This document shows positions 49,981-61,027 of a DNA stretch of 64,000 nucleotides, piece after piece. Within the stretch, counting starts at the first letter, position 1. Every line of letters starts with the position of its first letter. The notes under the pieces are model-generated. The model did no database searches, had not been told where the DNA came from, and saw only the letters and a program-made list of their open reading frames with translations. The stretch comes from Pseudomonas vancouverensis (lineage in GTDB: Bacteria; Pseudomonadota; Gammaproteobacteria; Pseudomonadales; Pseudomonadaceae): the NCBI RefSeq assembly GCF_004348895.1, contig NZ_RRZK01000007.1:1-64000 (forward strand), given 5' to 3'. A program made the position numbers and the translations under genes.

Positions 49981-51948
49981 ATGGCCGGGCTGATTCCCCA
50001 GAGCTTCATTGACGACCTTCTGAACCGCACCGACATCGTCGACGTGGTCAGCTCGCGCCTGCAACTGAAAAAAGCCGGCAAGAACCACACCGCCTGCTGC
50101 CCGTTCCACAAGGAAAAAACACCGTCCTTCAGCGTCAGCCCGGACAAGCAGTTCTACTACTGCTTCGGCTGCGGCGCCGGCGGTAACGCCCTTGGCTTCA
50201 TCATGGACCACGACAACCTGGATTTCGTCCAGGCCGTCGAAGAACTGGCCAAAGCCGCAGGCATGGAAATCCCCCGGGAAGAAAGCGGCCGGGCGCACAA
50301 ACCACGCCAGCCGACCGATTCGCCGTTATACCCGCTGCTCACTGCCGCCGCCGATTTCTATCGCCAGGCCCTGAAAAGCCATCCGTCGCGCAAAGCTGCT
50401 GTGGACTATTTGAAAGGCCGCGGGCTGACCGGTGAAATCGCACGCGACTTCGGTCTTGGCTTCGCCCCGCCCGGCTGGGACAACCTGTTCAAGCACTTGA
50501 GCAGCGACACCTTGCAGCAAAAGGCGATGATCGATGCCGGCCTGCTGATCGAGAACGCCGAGACCGGCAAGCGTTACGACCGTTTCCGCGACCGCGTGAT
50601 GTTTCCGATCCGCGACAGCCGCGGGCGCGTCATTGCCTTTGGTGGCCGGGTGCTGGGCGATGACAAACCGAAGTACCTGAACTCACCGGAAACCCCGGTC
50701 TTCCATAAAGGCCAGGAACTCTACGGCCTCTACGAAGCCCGCAAGAACAATCGCAACCTCGACGAAATCATCGTCGTCGAGGGCTACATGGACGTCATTG
50801 CCCTCGCCCAGCAAGGCCTGCGCAATGCCGTTGCGACGCTCGGCACCGCCACCAGCGAAGAACACCTCAAGCGTCTGTTTCGTGTGGTGCCTAACGTACT
50901 GTTCTGTTTCGACGGCGACCAGGCCGGGCGCAACGCCGCGTGGCGCGCACTGGAGGCGACCCTTTCGAGCCTGCAGGATGGCCGCCGTGCACGCTTTCTG
51001 TTCCTGCCCGAAGGCGAAGACCCGGACACCCTGGTCCGCTCCGAAGGCACAGACGCCTTCCGCGCCCGCATCAACCAGCACGCACAGCCGCTGGCGGATT
51101 ACTTCTTCCAGCAATTGACCGAAGAAGCCGATCCGCGCTCACTGGAAGGCAAGGCCCACATGGCCACGCTTGCCGCGCCGTTGATCGACAAAGTGCCCGG
51201 TGCCAACCTGCGCATCCTGATGCGTCAGCGCCTGAGTGAAATCACCGGCCTGAGCGGCGAAGCGGTCAGTCAGCTGGCGCAAAGCGCCCCGCCGGAAGCG
51301 CCACCGGCCTACGATCCGGGCATCGATTACGACGCGATGCCCGATTACAGCGACTATCATCAGCCGCAGGCACAGGACATGTATGTGCCGCAGCAGGAAT
51401 GGACGCCGAAGAAGCCCGGTGCAGGAGGCAAGAAATGGGACAAGAAGCCTTGGGACAAGAACGGCAAGCGTGGCGGCGACCGTGATCAACCCCGCGCCCC
51501 ACGCGTGCCCGCCGCCGTAGAACCGCCGACCCTGGCCGCCTTGCGCACATTGCTGCATCACCCGCAATTGGCCGAGAAGGTCGAGGATGCCGGGCACTTC
51601 GCCGCCGAAGACCACACCAATACGCAATTGCTGGTCGCCCTGCTCGAAGCCGTGCAGAAGAATCCCAAGCTAAACTCAATTCAGTTGATCGCGCGTTGGC
51701 ACGGCACCGAGCAAGGCCGTTTGCTCAAGGCCTTGGCGGAAAAGGAATGGCTGATTGAAGGAGACAACCTTGAACAACAGTTTTTCGACACCATTACTAG
51801 CTTGTCAGCCCGCCAACGCGAGCGAAACCTGGAACAACTTCTCAGAAAAGCACGTCAAAGCGAATTGAGTGCCGAAGAGAAAAATCAACTGCGCGACCTT
51901 TTAAGTCGCAATGTTTCCGCATCAAACCCGACCTCAACTGGCGCGTGA
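49981..51948 (+). CDS. dnaG: DNA primase
   Basis: Lays RNA primers at the replication fork. The 655-residue product has an N-terminal zinc ribbon (C40, H43, C61, C64 in CCPFHKEKTPSF and YYCFGCGAGG), the catalytic core with EGYMDVIALAQ and DGDQAGRNAAWRAL (TOPRIM metal site), and a C-terminal DnaB-interacting domain after a Pro/Lys-rich linker (about 430-510). The ribosome site is weak, as usual for dnaG. Confidence 0.97.
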   Translation: MAGLIPQSFIDDLLNRTDIVDVVSSRLQLKKAGKNHTACCPFHKEKTPSFSVSPDKQFYYCFGCGAGGNALGFIMDHDNLDFVQAVEELAKAAGMEIPREESGRAHKPRQPTDSPLYPLLTAAADFYRQALKSHPSRKAAVDYLKGRGLTGEIARDFGLGFAPPGWDNLFKHLSSDTLQQKAMIDAGLLIENAETGKRYDRFRDRVMFPIRDSRGRVIAFGGRVLGDDKPKYLNSPETPVFHKGQELYGLYEARKNNRNLDEIIVVEGYMDVIALAQQGLRNAVATLGTATSEEHLKRLFRVVPNVLFCFDGDQAGRNAAWRALEATLSSLQDGRRARFLFLPEGEDPDTLVRSEGTDAFRARINQHAQPLADYFFQQLTEEADPRSLEGKAHMATLAAPLIDKVPGANLRILMRQRLSEITGLSGEAVSQLAQSAPPEAPPAYDPGIDYDAMPDYSDYHQPQAQDMYVPQQEWTPKKPGAGGKKWDKKPWDKNGKRGGDRDQPRAPRVPAAVEPPTLAALRTLLHHPQLAEKVEDAGHFAAEDHTNTQLLVALLEAVQKNPKLNSIQLIARWHGTEQGRLLKALAEKEWLIEGDNLEQQFFDTITSLSARQRERNLEQLLRKARQSELSAEEKNQLRDLLSRNVSASNPTSTGA

Positions 51949-51962
51949 GGTCATAGCTCAGG

Positions 51963-51968
51963 TATAAT
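51963..51968 (+). promoter_or_regulatory. Candidate rpoD -10 box
   Basis: A perfect TATAAT lies 48 bp before the rpoD start, in the 67-nt gap after dnaG. The -35 region is not recognisable, so the promoter may need an activator or alternative sigma factor. Confidence 0.45.
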
Positions 51969-52015
51969 CCTCGGCTTGTTTTTTGCCCGCCAAGACCTTC
52001 AGTGGATAGGGTGTT

Positions 52016-53863
<1,848 letters not shown>

Positions 53864-53869
53864 TACCAG

Positions 53870-53898
53870 AACCCCCGGCCCAGGCCGGGGGTTTTGTT
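53870..53898 (+). terminator. rpoD terminator
   Basis: AACCCCCGGCC / GGCCGGGGGTT stem followed by TTTTG, directly after the rpoD stop. Confidence 0.92.
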
Positions 53899-53986
53899 TC
53901 ATAAACATTAAATCCCTCGCATCACTCCTTCCGTCGTATAGCCCGTCTACACTCGAAACATTCCCCCGAGCCATAACGAGACCGTT

Positions 53987-56900
53987 ATGCCCAGACTGCC
54001 GACCGTGCTTTTTTTGCTGTCGCTGATGACCTGGACCGCAACGGCTGGCGCGCTGACTCTGACTGATGATGAACGTAGCTGGCTGACGGCACACCCCGAC
54101 TTGCGCCTGGGTGTGGATGCCTCATGGCCGCCCTTCGAGTTTCGTGACGAAGAGGGCACCTACCAGGGCCTGGCGGCTGACTACATCAACCTGGTACGCC
54201 AGCGTCTGAACATCAAGCTCACGCCCATTGAGCCGGTGAGCTGGACCGCCGTGCTCGAACAAGCCAAACAAGGCAAACTGGATTTGCTGCCCGGTGTCAT
54301 GTCGACCCCGGAGCGCCAGCAGTTCCTGTCATTTACCCGCCCATACCTGGACTTCCCGATCGTCATCCTGGCTCACGTGGGCGGCAAACAGCCACGCAAG
54401 ATCGAAGACCTGTACGGCTTGAAGATCGCAGTGGTGGAAAACTACGCCCCGCACGAACTGCTGCGCATTCACAATCCTGACCTGAATCTGGTGGCGATGC
54501 CCAATGTCAGTTCAGCGTTGCAGGCGCTGGCCACTGACGAGGTGGATGCCGTGGTCGGCGATCTGGCCTCCAGCGTCTGGAGTCTGCGTCAACTCAAGCT
54601 CGAAGGGCTGTATGTCAGCGGCGAAACGCCCTATCGCTACCAACTTGCCATGGGCGTACCGAAAGACGACAAAGTGCTGATCGGCATTCTCGATAAAGTG
54701 CTGGCAGACATGAGCCCCGCCGAGATCAGTGCCATTCAGGAACACTGGGTCGGCAACGTCCTTGATCATCGTACGCTCTGGAACGACGTGCTGATCTATG
54801 GCTTGCCAGGCTTGCTGCTGCTGACCATCGTGCTGGGTGTGGTCATCCGCATCAACCGCCGGCTGAGTTCAGAGATCGCCCGGCGCATCGACCTTGAGCA
54901 GGAGCTGCGCAGCAGCGAGTACCACTACCGCGGTCTGGTGGAGAGCCTGTCGGCCATCGCCTGGGAAGCCAAGGTCAACGATTTCACCTACAGCTACGTC
55001 TCGCCCCATGCCGAAGACCTGCTGGGTTATCCCCTGTCCCATTGGCTGATCCCGGGCTTCTGGCGCAACATCATTCACCCCGCCGACCTGACCCGGGCGC
55101 AGACCTACTGCGATCACGAAGTGCTGGCCGGGCGCGATCATCGCCTCGATTACCGGGTGATTACCGCCGACGGCCGCTGCCTGTGGGTGCGTGACATTGT
55201 CAGCCTGATCGAACACGGTCATGAGCCGATCATGCGCGGGCTGATGATCGACATTACCGATGCCAAGCGCACGGAAGAGGCCTTGCGCCTGTCCGAGCAG
55301 AAATTCGCCTCGGTGTTCCAGCAATGTCCGGACATCCTGGTGATCGCGCGGCTTTCCGACGGCTGCCTGCTGGAAGTGAACGAAGCCTTCGAAGAGCAGA
55401 TCGGCCTCAAGGCCGAAGACGTCATTGGCCAAACCGCCACCGACCTCAATATCTGGGGCATCCCGGGGGTGGGACCGGGTTTGTTGCAGCGCTTGCAGGC
55501 CGGCAGCATCCGTAACCTGGAGATGCCCTTTCGCCGCAGCAACGGCCAGGTGTTCACCGGCCTGATTTCCGCCGAGCCCTTCGACCTGGACATGACGCCG
55601 GCTCTGGTGGTCGTGGTGCGTGATATCACCCAGCTCAAGGAAACCCAGCAACAACTGCAAACCTCCGAAGAGAAATTCGCCAAGGCCTTCCACGCCTCGC
55701 CTGACGGCTTGCTGCTGTCCCGACAAAGCGATGGCCTGCTGATCGAAGTCAACGAAGGCTTCAGCCGCATCACCGGGTTCAACAGTGCGATGTCGGTGGA
55801 TCGTTCGGCGCTGGACCTGGGGATCTGGGTCAACCTCAACGAACGCAAGCAGATGCTCGACCTGCTGCACCGCGACGGCTTCGTCCGCGACTTCAGCTGC
55901 CACATTCGCCGCAGTGACGGGCAGATTCGCCTGTGCGAAGTATCGACGCGTCCGCTGCCGATCGGCGACGAAGACTGCATGCTGACCATCGCCCGGGACA
56001 TCACCGAACGCCACCTGATGCAGGAAAAACTGCAACAGGCCGCTACCGTGTTCGAAAGCACCGCCGAAGGCGTGTTGATCACCGATACCCAACAACACAT
56101 CAGCGCGGTCAACCGCGCGTTCACGGAAATCACCGGCTACAGCGAAAGCGAAGCCCTCGGTCACACGCCGCGCCTGCTCGCTTCCGGCCTGCACGACAGC
56201 GCCTTCTACGCCGCCATGTGGCATCAACTGACAGCCGAGGGGCACTGGCAGGGCGAGATCTCCAACCGCCGCAAAAACGGCGAGCTTTATCCCAGCTGGC
56301 TGACCATCAGCGCCGTGCGCAACCGCGACAAATTCATCACCCACTTTGTTGCGGTGTTTGCCGACATCTCCAGCCTCAAACATGCCCAGGCCAAGCTCGA
56401 CTACCAGGCCCACCACGATCCACTGACCGGCCTGCCGAACCGCACCCTGTTCGAAAGCCGCCTCCTGACGGCTCTCAACAGCCAGCAGGAACATGGCGGC
56501 CAAGGCGCCGTGCTGTTTCTCGACCTCGACCGCTTCAAGCACATCAACGACAGCCTCGGCCACCCGGTCGGCGACCTGCTGCTCAAAGGCATTGCGGTGC
56601 GTCTCAAGGAGCAACTGCGTGATATCGACACCGTCGCGCGTCTGGGTGGTGACGAGTTCATCATCCTCCTGCCTGGCCTGCAGCAGTCCAGTGATGCCGA
56701 CCACATCGCCAGCAAGCTGCTCAACTGTTTCGGCGCGCCGTTCCAGGCTGGCGAGCATGAGTTCTTCATTAGCGCGAGCATCGGCACCAGCCTCTATCCC
56801 AAGGATGGCAGCGACGTCGCCACCCTGATCAAGAACGCCGACGCCGCGATGTACCGCTCCAAGGCCAAGGGCCGCAACCGCGTGGAAAGCTACACCCGCG

Positions 56901-57733
56901 ACCTCACCGCCCAGGCCAGCGAACGCGTGGCCCTTGAGCACGAACTGCGTCGCGCCATCGAGCGCAACGAACTGCATTTGTATTACCAGCCGAAAATCAG
57001 TCTCGAGGACTACAGCCTGGTCGGCGCCGAAGCCCTGATCCGCTGGCGTCACCCGACCTTTGGCGACGTGCCGCCGGAACACTTCATCCCGCTGGCCGAA
57101 GAAAACGGCATGATCCTGCAAATCGGCGACTGGGTCCTGGAGACCGCCTGCCGCCAGATGTTCGAGTGGAACCAGCTGTACGAAGGCCTCGGCCCGCTGT
57201 CGGTCAACCTCGCCGGCGCACAACTGCGCCAGCCGAACCTGCTCGGACGCATCGAACAACTGCTCAAGGACAACCGCCTCAACCCCGGCTTCCTGCAACT
57301 GGAAATCACCGAAAACTTCATCATGAGCCAGGCCGAAGAAGCGCTGGCAGTGCTGCACCAACTCAAGCAACTGGGCGTGCAACTGGCCATCGACGACTTC
57401 GGCACCGGTTACTCGTCCCTGAGCTACCTCAAGCGCCTGCCACTGGACATCCTCAAGATCGACCAGTCTTTCGTCCGCGGCCTGCCCGACGACCCTCACG
57501 ATGCCGCGATCGTGCGCGCCATCATCGCGCTGGGGCGCAGCATGCAATTCACCGTGATTGCCGAAGGCGTCGAGACCCAGGCGCAGCAGCAATTCCTCGC
57601 ATACGAGGGTTGTGAACAAATCCAGGGCTACATCGTCAGCCTGCCCCTGCCCCCCGACGAATTCGCCGCGACGTTTCTTCGTACAACGCTAAAGGCTTTT
57701 TCGGATGGCACAGCTGCGAAACCGTCGTTATAA
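53987..57733 (+). CDS. rmcA: Multi-PAS GGDEF-EAL c-di-GMP enzyme, RmcA-like
   Basis: Membrane-bound c-di-GMP turnover protein of 1248 residues; the P. aeruginosa homologue at this locus, RmcA (PA0575), acts mainly as a phosphodiesterase controlling matrix production and redox response. Order: signal peptide, SBP_bac_3 sensor (about 30-255), transmembrane helix (about 268-290), four PAS domains (about 305-800), GGDEF domain with intact GGDEF (887-891) and upstream RxxD-like region, EAL domain with EALIRW from 1015, catalytic IDDFGTGYSSL and AEGVET. Both catalytic domains look intact by motif. Weak ribosome site. Confidence 0.9.
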   Translation: MPRLPTVLFLLSLMTWTATAGALTLTDDERSWLTAHPDLRLGVDASWPPFEFRDEEGTYQGLAADYINLVRQRLNIKLTPIEPVSWTAVLEQAKQGKLDLLPGVMSTPERQQFLSFTRPYLDFPIVILAHVGGKQPRKIEDLYGLKIAVVENYAPHELLRIHNPDLNLVAMPNVSSALQALATDEVDAVVGDLASSVWSLRQLKLEGLYVSGETPYRYQLAMGVPKDDKVLIGILDKVLADMSPAEISAIQEHWVGNVLDHRTLWNDVLIYGLPGLLLLTIVLGVVIRINRRLSSEIARRIDLEQELRSSEYHYRGLVESLSAIAWEAKVNDFTYSYVSPHAEDLLGYPLSHWLIPGFWRNIIHPADLTRAQTYCDHEVLAGRDHRLDYRVITADGRCLWVRDIVSLIEHGHEPIMRGLMIDITDAKRTEEALRLSEQKFASVFQQCPDILVIARLSDGCLLEVNEAFEEQIGLKAEDVIGQTATDLNIWGIPGVGPGLLQRLQAGSIRNLEMPFRRSNGQVFTGLISAEPFDLDMTPALVVVVRDITQLKETQQQLQTSEEKFAKAFHASPDGLLLSRQSDGLLIEVNEGFSRITGFNSAMSVDRSALDLGIWVNLNERKQMLDLLHRDGFVRDFSCHIRRSDGQIRLCEVSTRPLPIGDEDCMLTIARDITERHLMQEKLQQAATVFESTAEGVLITDTQQHISAVNRAFTEITGYSESEALGHTPRLLASGLHDSAFYAAMWHQLTAEGHWQGEISNRRKNGELYPSWLTISAVRNRDKFITHFVAVFADISSLKHAQAKLDYQAHHDPLTGLPNRTLFESRLLTALNSQQEHGGQGAVLFLDLDRFKHINDSLGHPVGDLLLKGIAVRLKEQLRDIDTVARLGGDEFIILLPGLQQSSDADHIASKLLNCFGAPFQAGEHEFFISASIGTSLYPKDGSDVATLIKNADAAMYRSKAKGRNRVESYTRDLTAQASERVALEHELRRAIERNELHLYYQPKISLEDYSLVGAEALIRWRHPTFGDVPPEHFIPLAEENGMILQIGDWVLETACRQMFEWNQLYEGLGPLSVNLAGAQLRQPNLLGRIEQLLKDNRLNPGFLQLEITENFIMSQAEEALAVLHQLKQLGVQLAIDDFGTGYSSLSYLKRLPLDILKIDQSFVRGLPDDPHDAAIVRAIIALGRSMQFTVIAEGVETQAQQQFLAYEGCEQIQGYIVSLPLPPDEFAATFLRTTLKAFSDGTAAKPSL

Positions 57734-57734
57734 T
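57729..57734 (+). promoter_or_regulatory. tRNA promoter -10 box overlapping the rmcA stop
   Basis: A perfect TATAAT includes the rmcA TAA codon and is followed by a GC-rich discriminator CCGCGACC, 15 bp before the tRNA. The -35 sequence is poor. Confidence 0.55.
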
Positions 57735-57748
57735 CCGCGACCTACTGA

Positions 57749-57825
57749 GGGCCTATAGCTCAGTTGGTTAGAGCAGAGGACTCATAATCCTTTGGTCCAC
57801 GGTTCAAGTCCGTGTGGGCCCACCA
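57749..57825 (+). tRNA. tRNA-Ile2 (anticodon CAU, lysidine-dependent)
   Basis: A 77-nt cloverleaf with encoded CCA: 7-bp acceptor stem (GGGCCTA / TGGGCCC with one G-U), D-arm GCTC/GAGC, anticodon stem GAGGA/TCCTT around CTCATAA, T-arm CACGG/CCGTG. Anticodon CAT would suggest Met, but C4-G69 and C5-G68 pairs, A73, and the GACTCATAATC anticodon context are those of tRNA-Ile2, substrate of TilS. Confidence 0.85.
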
Positions 57826-57831
57826 AACAAG

Positions 57832-57856
57832 AAAGCCGCGCAATGCGCGGCTTTTT
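57832..57856 (+). terminator. tRNA terminator
   Basis: AAAGCCGCGC / GCGCGGCTTT 10-bp stem with an AAT loop and a run of five T, 6 bp past the tRNA. Confidence 0.92.
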
Positions 57857-57882
57857 CGTGTCTGGTGCTTGCCTGCCTTTAG

Positions 57883-58509
57883 TCAAAGTGCGGCTTTATC
57901 GAATAACGCACTCCCCAACCGCTCCAGCACCGGTCCGGTCAACACGCCCTCATAAGTATCCGCCGGCCGCCCCCACTGCTCCACAAGGGCCATGGCAGCG
58001 ACCAGCATCCCGGCCAACTCGGCAATGGTTTCAGCCTGCTCCTCAATGATTGCCTGAGCTTGATTCCAGGCTTGATCGGAGATGGTTTTCAGTTGCGCCG
58101 CGATGCGCTCGGTCGCCGTCGGATCGGTATCGGGGTAGGCCATGTTGCGCAGTAAGTGCTGCAGCTCGCGGATCTTGGAGAAGTCCTGCTCTGCCCCACC
58201 GCCACCTTTGAGAATGGCGGTGGCTTTAGCCTTGTCGACGGCATGTTTACAGGTCAGCGACTGGGCCATGGCGCCCGCCATGAGGATCATCACCCGAGAT
58301 TGCAGGTATTCCTGTATGGCGTGCATGGAAGTGATGGGCTGCGCCAGGCTGATGGATGCGCCGCCTTGATGGCGCAGATCCATGGTCACGGTCAGGTGCA
58401 CGCTTCCCGTTGCAAACCCCAGGGCGCGGGCCATGACGTAGTGGCCCATTTCGTGATGGGCGATTTGCAGGGCGCGGTCCCGCACGGCGGGAGGAAGTTT
58501 TCTGGTCAT
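57883..58509 (-). CDS. Stand-alone M41 (FtsH-like) metalloprotease domain protein
   Basis: A 208-residue soluble protein. HEMGH (19-23) with preceding His and the later KGGGGAEQDFSKIREL (D109) follow the FtsH peptidase pattern HEAGH ... GAxxD, in which two His and the Asp bind zinc. The C-terminal helices (NQAQAIIEEQAETIAELAG) also resemble the FtsH peptidase tail. There is no AAA+ domain and no membrane segment. Such a free protease domain would lack its own unfoldase. Convergent with the tRNA, 58 nt from its end. Function unknown; I see no partner gene beside it. Confidence 0.65.
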   Translation of the reverse strand: MTRKLPPAVRDRALQIAHHEMGHYVMARALGFATGSVHLTVTMDLRHQGGASISLAQPITSMHAIQEYLQSRVMILMAGAMAQSLTCKHAVDKAKATAILKGGGGAEQDFSKIRELQHLLRNMAYPDTDPTATERIAAQLKTISDQAWNQAQAIIEEQAETIAELAGMLVAAMALVEQWGRPADTYEGVLTGPVLERLGSALFDKAAL

Positions 58510-58639
58510 GTCCTTGAACTCGCAGGTTCGACTGCTTCCATCCTAGCCGATTGCACGTGCATGCCTACGGCCACAAGCGTCTTGCCAAACGAGCCTGTAA
58601 CATGCCGGACCATTGATCCACGCCTTTGGAGCCTGCCCT

Positions 58640-59101
58640 TTGTCCGATACCCGCCCGCCAGTTCTCGACGAAATCGACCGCCAGTTGATCGCGGCCCTGC
58701 AAATCAATGCTCGCGAAAGTGTGGCCATGCTCGCCCGGCAATTGGGCATCGCGCGCACGACGGTGACGTCGCGACTGGCGCGTTTGGAGAAGGCCAAGGT
58801 GATCACCGGCTACGGCGTACGTCTGGGTCAGCGAGTGGTGGATGGCGGCTTGCAGGCGTATGTGGGCATTACCGTGCAGCCGCGTTCGGGCAAGGAAGTA
58901 TTGCGACGTTTGAGCGCCATGGCGCAGGTGCAGCAGCTGTGTGCGGTGAGTGGCGAGTTTGACTACGTGGCGTGGTTGCGCACCGATTCGCCGGAGCAAC
59001 TGGATCAGCTGCTGGATCAGATTGGCAGTGTGGATGGCGTGGAGAAGACCACGACTTCGATCATCCTGAGCAGTAAGATTGATCGGGGGCAGCCGGTTTG
59101 A
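58640..59101 (+). CDS. Lrp/AsnC family transcriptional regulator
   Basis: Feast/famine regulator of 153 residues. N-terminal HTH (LDEIDRQLIAALQINARESV, then LARQLGIARTTVTSRLARLE) and a C-terminal RAM ligand-binding domain (YVGITVQPRSG to TSIILS). The start is TTG 58640, 8 nt after GGAG; an earlier in-frame TTG is at 58613. It lies 231 nt upstream of davB in the same direction, and the P. putida homologue occupies the same place, so it likely controls davBA in response to lysine or a related amino acid. Confidence 0.87.
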   Translation: MSDTRPPVLDEIDRQLIAALQINARESVAMLARQLGIARTTVTSRLARLEKAKVITGYGVRLGQRVVDGGLQAYVGITVQPRSGKEVLRRLSAMAQVQQLCAVSGEFDYVAWLRTDSPEQLDQLLDQIGSVDGVEKTTTSIILSSKIDRGQPV

Positions 59102-59140
59102 CATGCCAGCTCGGGTTTCAGGGGTGCCTGAGCTGACGCC

Positions 59141-59165
59141 ATCGCGAGCAAGCTCGCTCCTACAA
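59141..59165. repeat. Single REP element between the Lrp regulator and davB
   Basis: ATCGCGAGCAAGCTCGCTCC followed by TACAA. One copy only, matching the left arm of the REPINs elsewhere in the window. Confidence 0.8.
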
Positions 59166-59199
59166 GGGATATCATTGTCACTTTGATTTACTACTTCGT

Positions 59200-59228
59200 C
59201 ATAACGACCAATAAAATGGCATAACGAC
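59200..59228 (+). promoter_or_regulatory. Two CATAACGAC direct repeats upstream of davB
   Basis: Identical 9-bp copies start at 59200 and 59220, 20 bp (about two helical turns) apart, in an A/T-rich region 105-133 bp before davB. A TAGAAT (59265-59270) lies downstream as a possible -10 box. The spacing suits a dimeric regulator such as the adjacent Lrp-type protein; this is inference. Confidence 0.4.
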
Positions 59229-59332
59229 GACACTTTGCGTCTTATTAACGTGTTCTGTGCTCTCTAGAATGGCTGGCATCTTTTCCTATACTCAGATGCG
59301 CATTCCGCGTCGGGTCGCCAGCAAGGTCAGCC

Positions 59333-61015
59333 ATGAACAAGAACAATCGCCATCCTGCAGACGGTAAGAAACCAGTCACCATTTTCGGCCCGGACTTTCC
59401 TTTCGCTTTCGACGACTGGATCGAACACCCGGCCGGTCTGGGCAGCATTCCCGCGCACAACCACGGTGCCGAAGTGGCGATTGTCGGCGCCGGTATCGCA
59501 GGGCTGGTGGCCGCGTATGAATTGATGAAGCTGGGCCTCAAACCTGTGGTGTATGAGGCGTCGAAAATGGGTGGCCGCCTGCGTTCCCAGGCGTTCAACG
59601 GTGCCGAGGGCATTGTCGCCGAGTTGGGTGGCATGCGCTTCCCGGTGTCGTCCACTGCGTTCTATCACTACGTCGACAAGCTCGGCCTTGAGACCAAGCC
59701 TTTCCCGAACCCGCTGACACCTGCCTCGGGCAGCACCGTGATCGACCTGGAAGGTAAAACCCATTACGCACAGAAACTGGCGGATCTTCCTGCGCTGTTC
59801 CAGGAAGTGGCTGACGCCTGGGCCGATGCCCTGGAAGCCGGTTCGCAGTTCTCCGACATCCAGCAAGCCATCCGCGATCGGGACGTGCCGCGCCTGAAAG
59901 AACTTTGGAACACCCTCGTGCCACTGTGGGACGACCGCACTTTCTACGATTTTGTCGCCACCTCCAAGGCATTCGCCAAGCTGTCGTTCCATCACCGCGA
60001 AGTGTTCGGTCAGGTCGGCTTTGGCACCGGCGGCTGGGACTCGGACTTCCCCAACTCGATGCTGGAAATCTTCCGCGTAGTGATGACCAACTGCGACGAT
60101 CACCAGCACCTTGTGGTCGGCGGCGTCGAACAGGTGCCGCAAGGCATCTGGCGCCATGTGCCGGAGCGCTGCGTGCACTGGCCTGAAGGCACCAGCCTCA
60201 GCTCCCTGCACAACGGCGCGCCGCGCACCGGGGTGAAGAAGATTGCCCACGCACCGGGCGGTCGTTTCGCCGTCACCGACAACTGGGGCGACACCCGTGA
60301 ATACGCCGCGGTATTGACCACCTGCCAGAGCTGGCTGCTGACCACCCAGATCGAATGCGACGAAAGCCTGTTCTCGCAAAAGATGTGGATGGCCCTGGAC
60401 CGCACGCGCTACATGCAGTCGTCGAAAACCTTCGTGATGGTCGACCGGCCGTTCTGGAAGGACAAGGACCCGGAGACCGGCCGCGACCTGATGAGCATGA
60501 CCCTCACCGATCGCCTGACCCGTGGTACCTATCTGTTCGACAACGGCGACGACAAGCCTGGCGTGATTTGCCTGTCGTACTCATGGATGAGCGACGCGCT
60601 GAAAATGCTCCCGCACCCGGTGGAAAAGCGCGTGAAGCTGGCACTGGATGCATTGAAAAAGATCTACCCGAAAGTCGACATCGCGGCGCGCATTATCGGC
60701 GATCCGATCACCGTTTCCTGGGAAGCCGACCCGCATTTCCTTGGAGCCTTCAAAGGTGCGTTGCCGGGTCACTACCGCTACAACCAGCGCATGTATGCGC
60801 ACTTCATGCAGGACGACATGCCGGCTGAGCAACGCGGAATTTTCATCGCGGGTGACGATGTGTCGTGGACGCCGGCCTGGGTGGAAGGTGCGGTGCAAAC
60901 CTCGCTCAATGCGGTATGGGGGATCATGAAACACTTCGGCGGTGAAACTCACGCCGAAAACCCGGGTCCAGGAGATGTGTTCAACGAGATTGGACCGATC
61001 GCCCTGCCCGAGTAA
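59333..61015 (+). CDS. davB: L-lysine 2-monooxygenase (FAD amine oxidase family)
   Basis: Oxidatively decarboxylates L-lysine to 5-aminopentanamide, first step of the aminovalerate route. The 560-residue flavoprotein has EVAIVGAGIAGLVAAYEL (FAD dinucleotide loop from residue 48), an acidic end to beta-2 (VVYEASKMGGRLRS), and a C-terminal FAD motif IFIAGDDVSWTPAWVEGA. Tryptophan 2-monooxygenase is the close relative; the davA neighbour and equal length to the P. putida enzyme favour lysine. AAGG lies 6 nt upstream of ATG. Confidence 0.9.
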   Translation: MNKNNRHPADGKKPVTIFGPDFPFAFDDWIEHPAGLGSIPAHNHGAEVAIVGAGIAGLVAAYELMKLGLKPVVYEASKMGGRLRSQAFNGAEGIVAELGGMRFPVSSTAFYHYVDKLGLETKPFPNPLTPASGSTVIDLEGKTHYAQKLADLPALFQEVADAWADALEAGSQFSDIQQAIRDRDVPRLKELWNTLVPLWDDRTFYDFVATSKAFAKLSFHHREVFGQVGFGTGGWDSDFPNSMLEIFRVVMTNCDDHQHLVVGGVEQVPQGIWRHVPERCVHWPEGTSLSSLHNGAPRTGVKKIAHAPGGRFAVTDNWGDTREYAAVLTTCQSWLLTTQIECDESLFSQKMWMALDRTRYMQSSKTFVMVDRPFWKDKDPETGRDLMSMTLTDRLTRGTYLFDNGDDKPGVICLSYSWMSDALKMLPHPVEKRVKLALDALKKIYPKVDIAARIIGDPITVSWEADPHFLGAFKGALPGHYRYNQRMYAHFMQDDMPAEQRGIFIAGDDVSWTPAWVEGAVQTSLNAVWGIMKHFGGETHAENPGPGDVFNEIGPIALPE

Positions 61016-61027
61016 GAGGAATCCGAA

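Noticed and set aside
54869..57619. A 916-codon open frame antisense to the RmcA-like gene
   Set aside because: It has no recognisable domain and lies opposite intact PAS, GGDEF and EAL domains.
57749..57825. tRNA as an integration site for a genomic island
   Set aside because: No integrase, no repeated 3' tRNA fragment and no change in base composition were seen in the following 6 kb.
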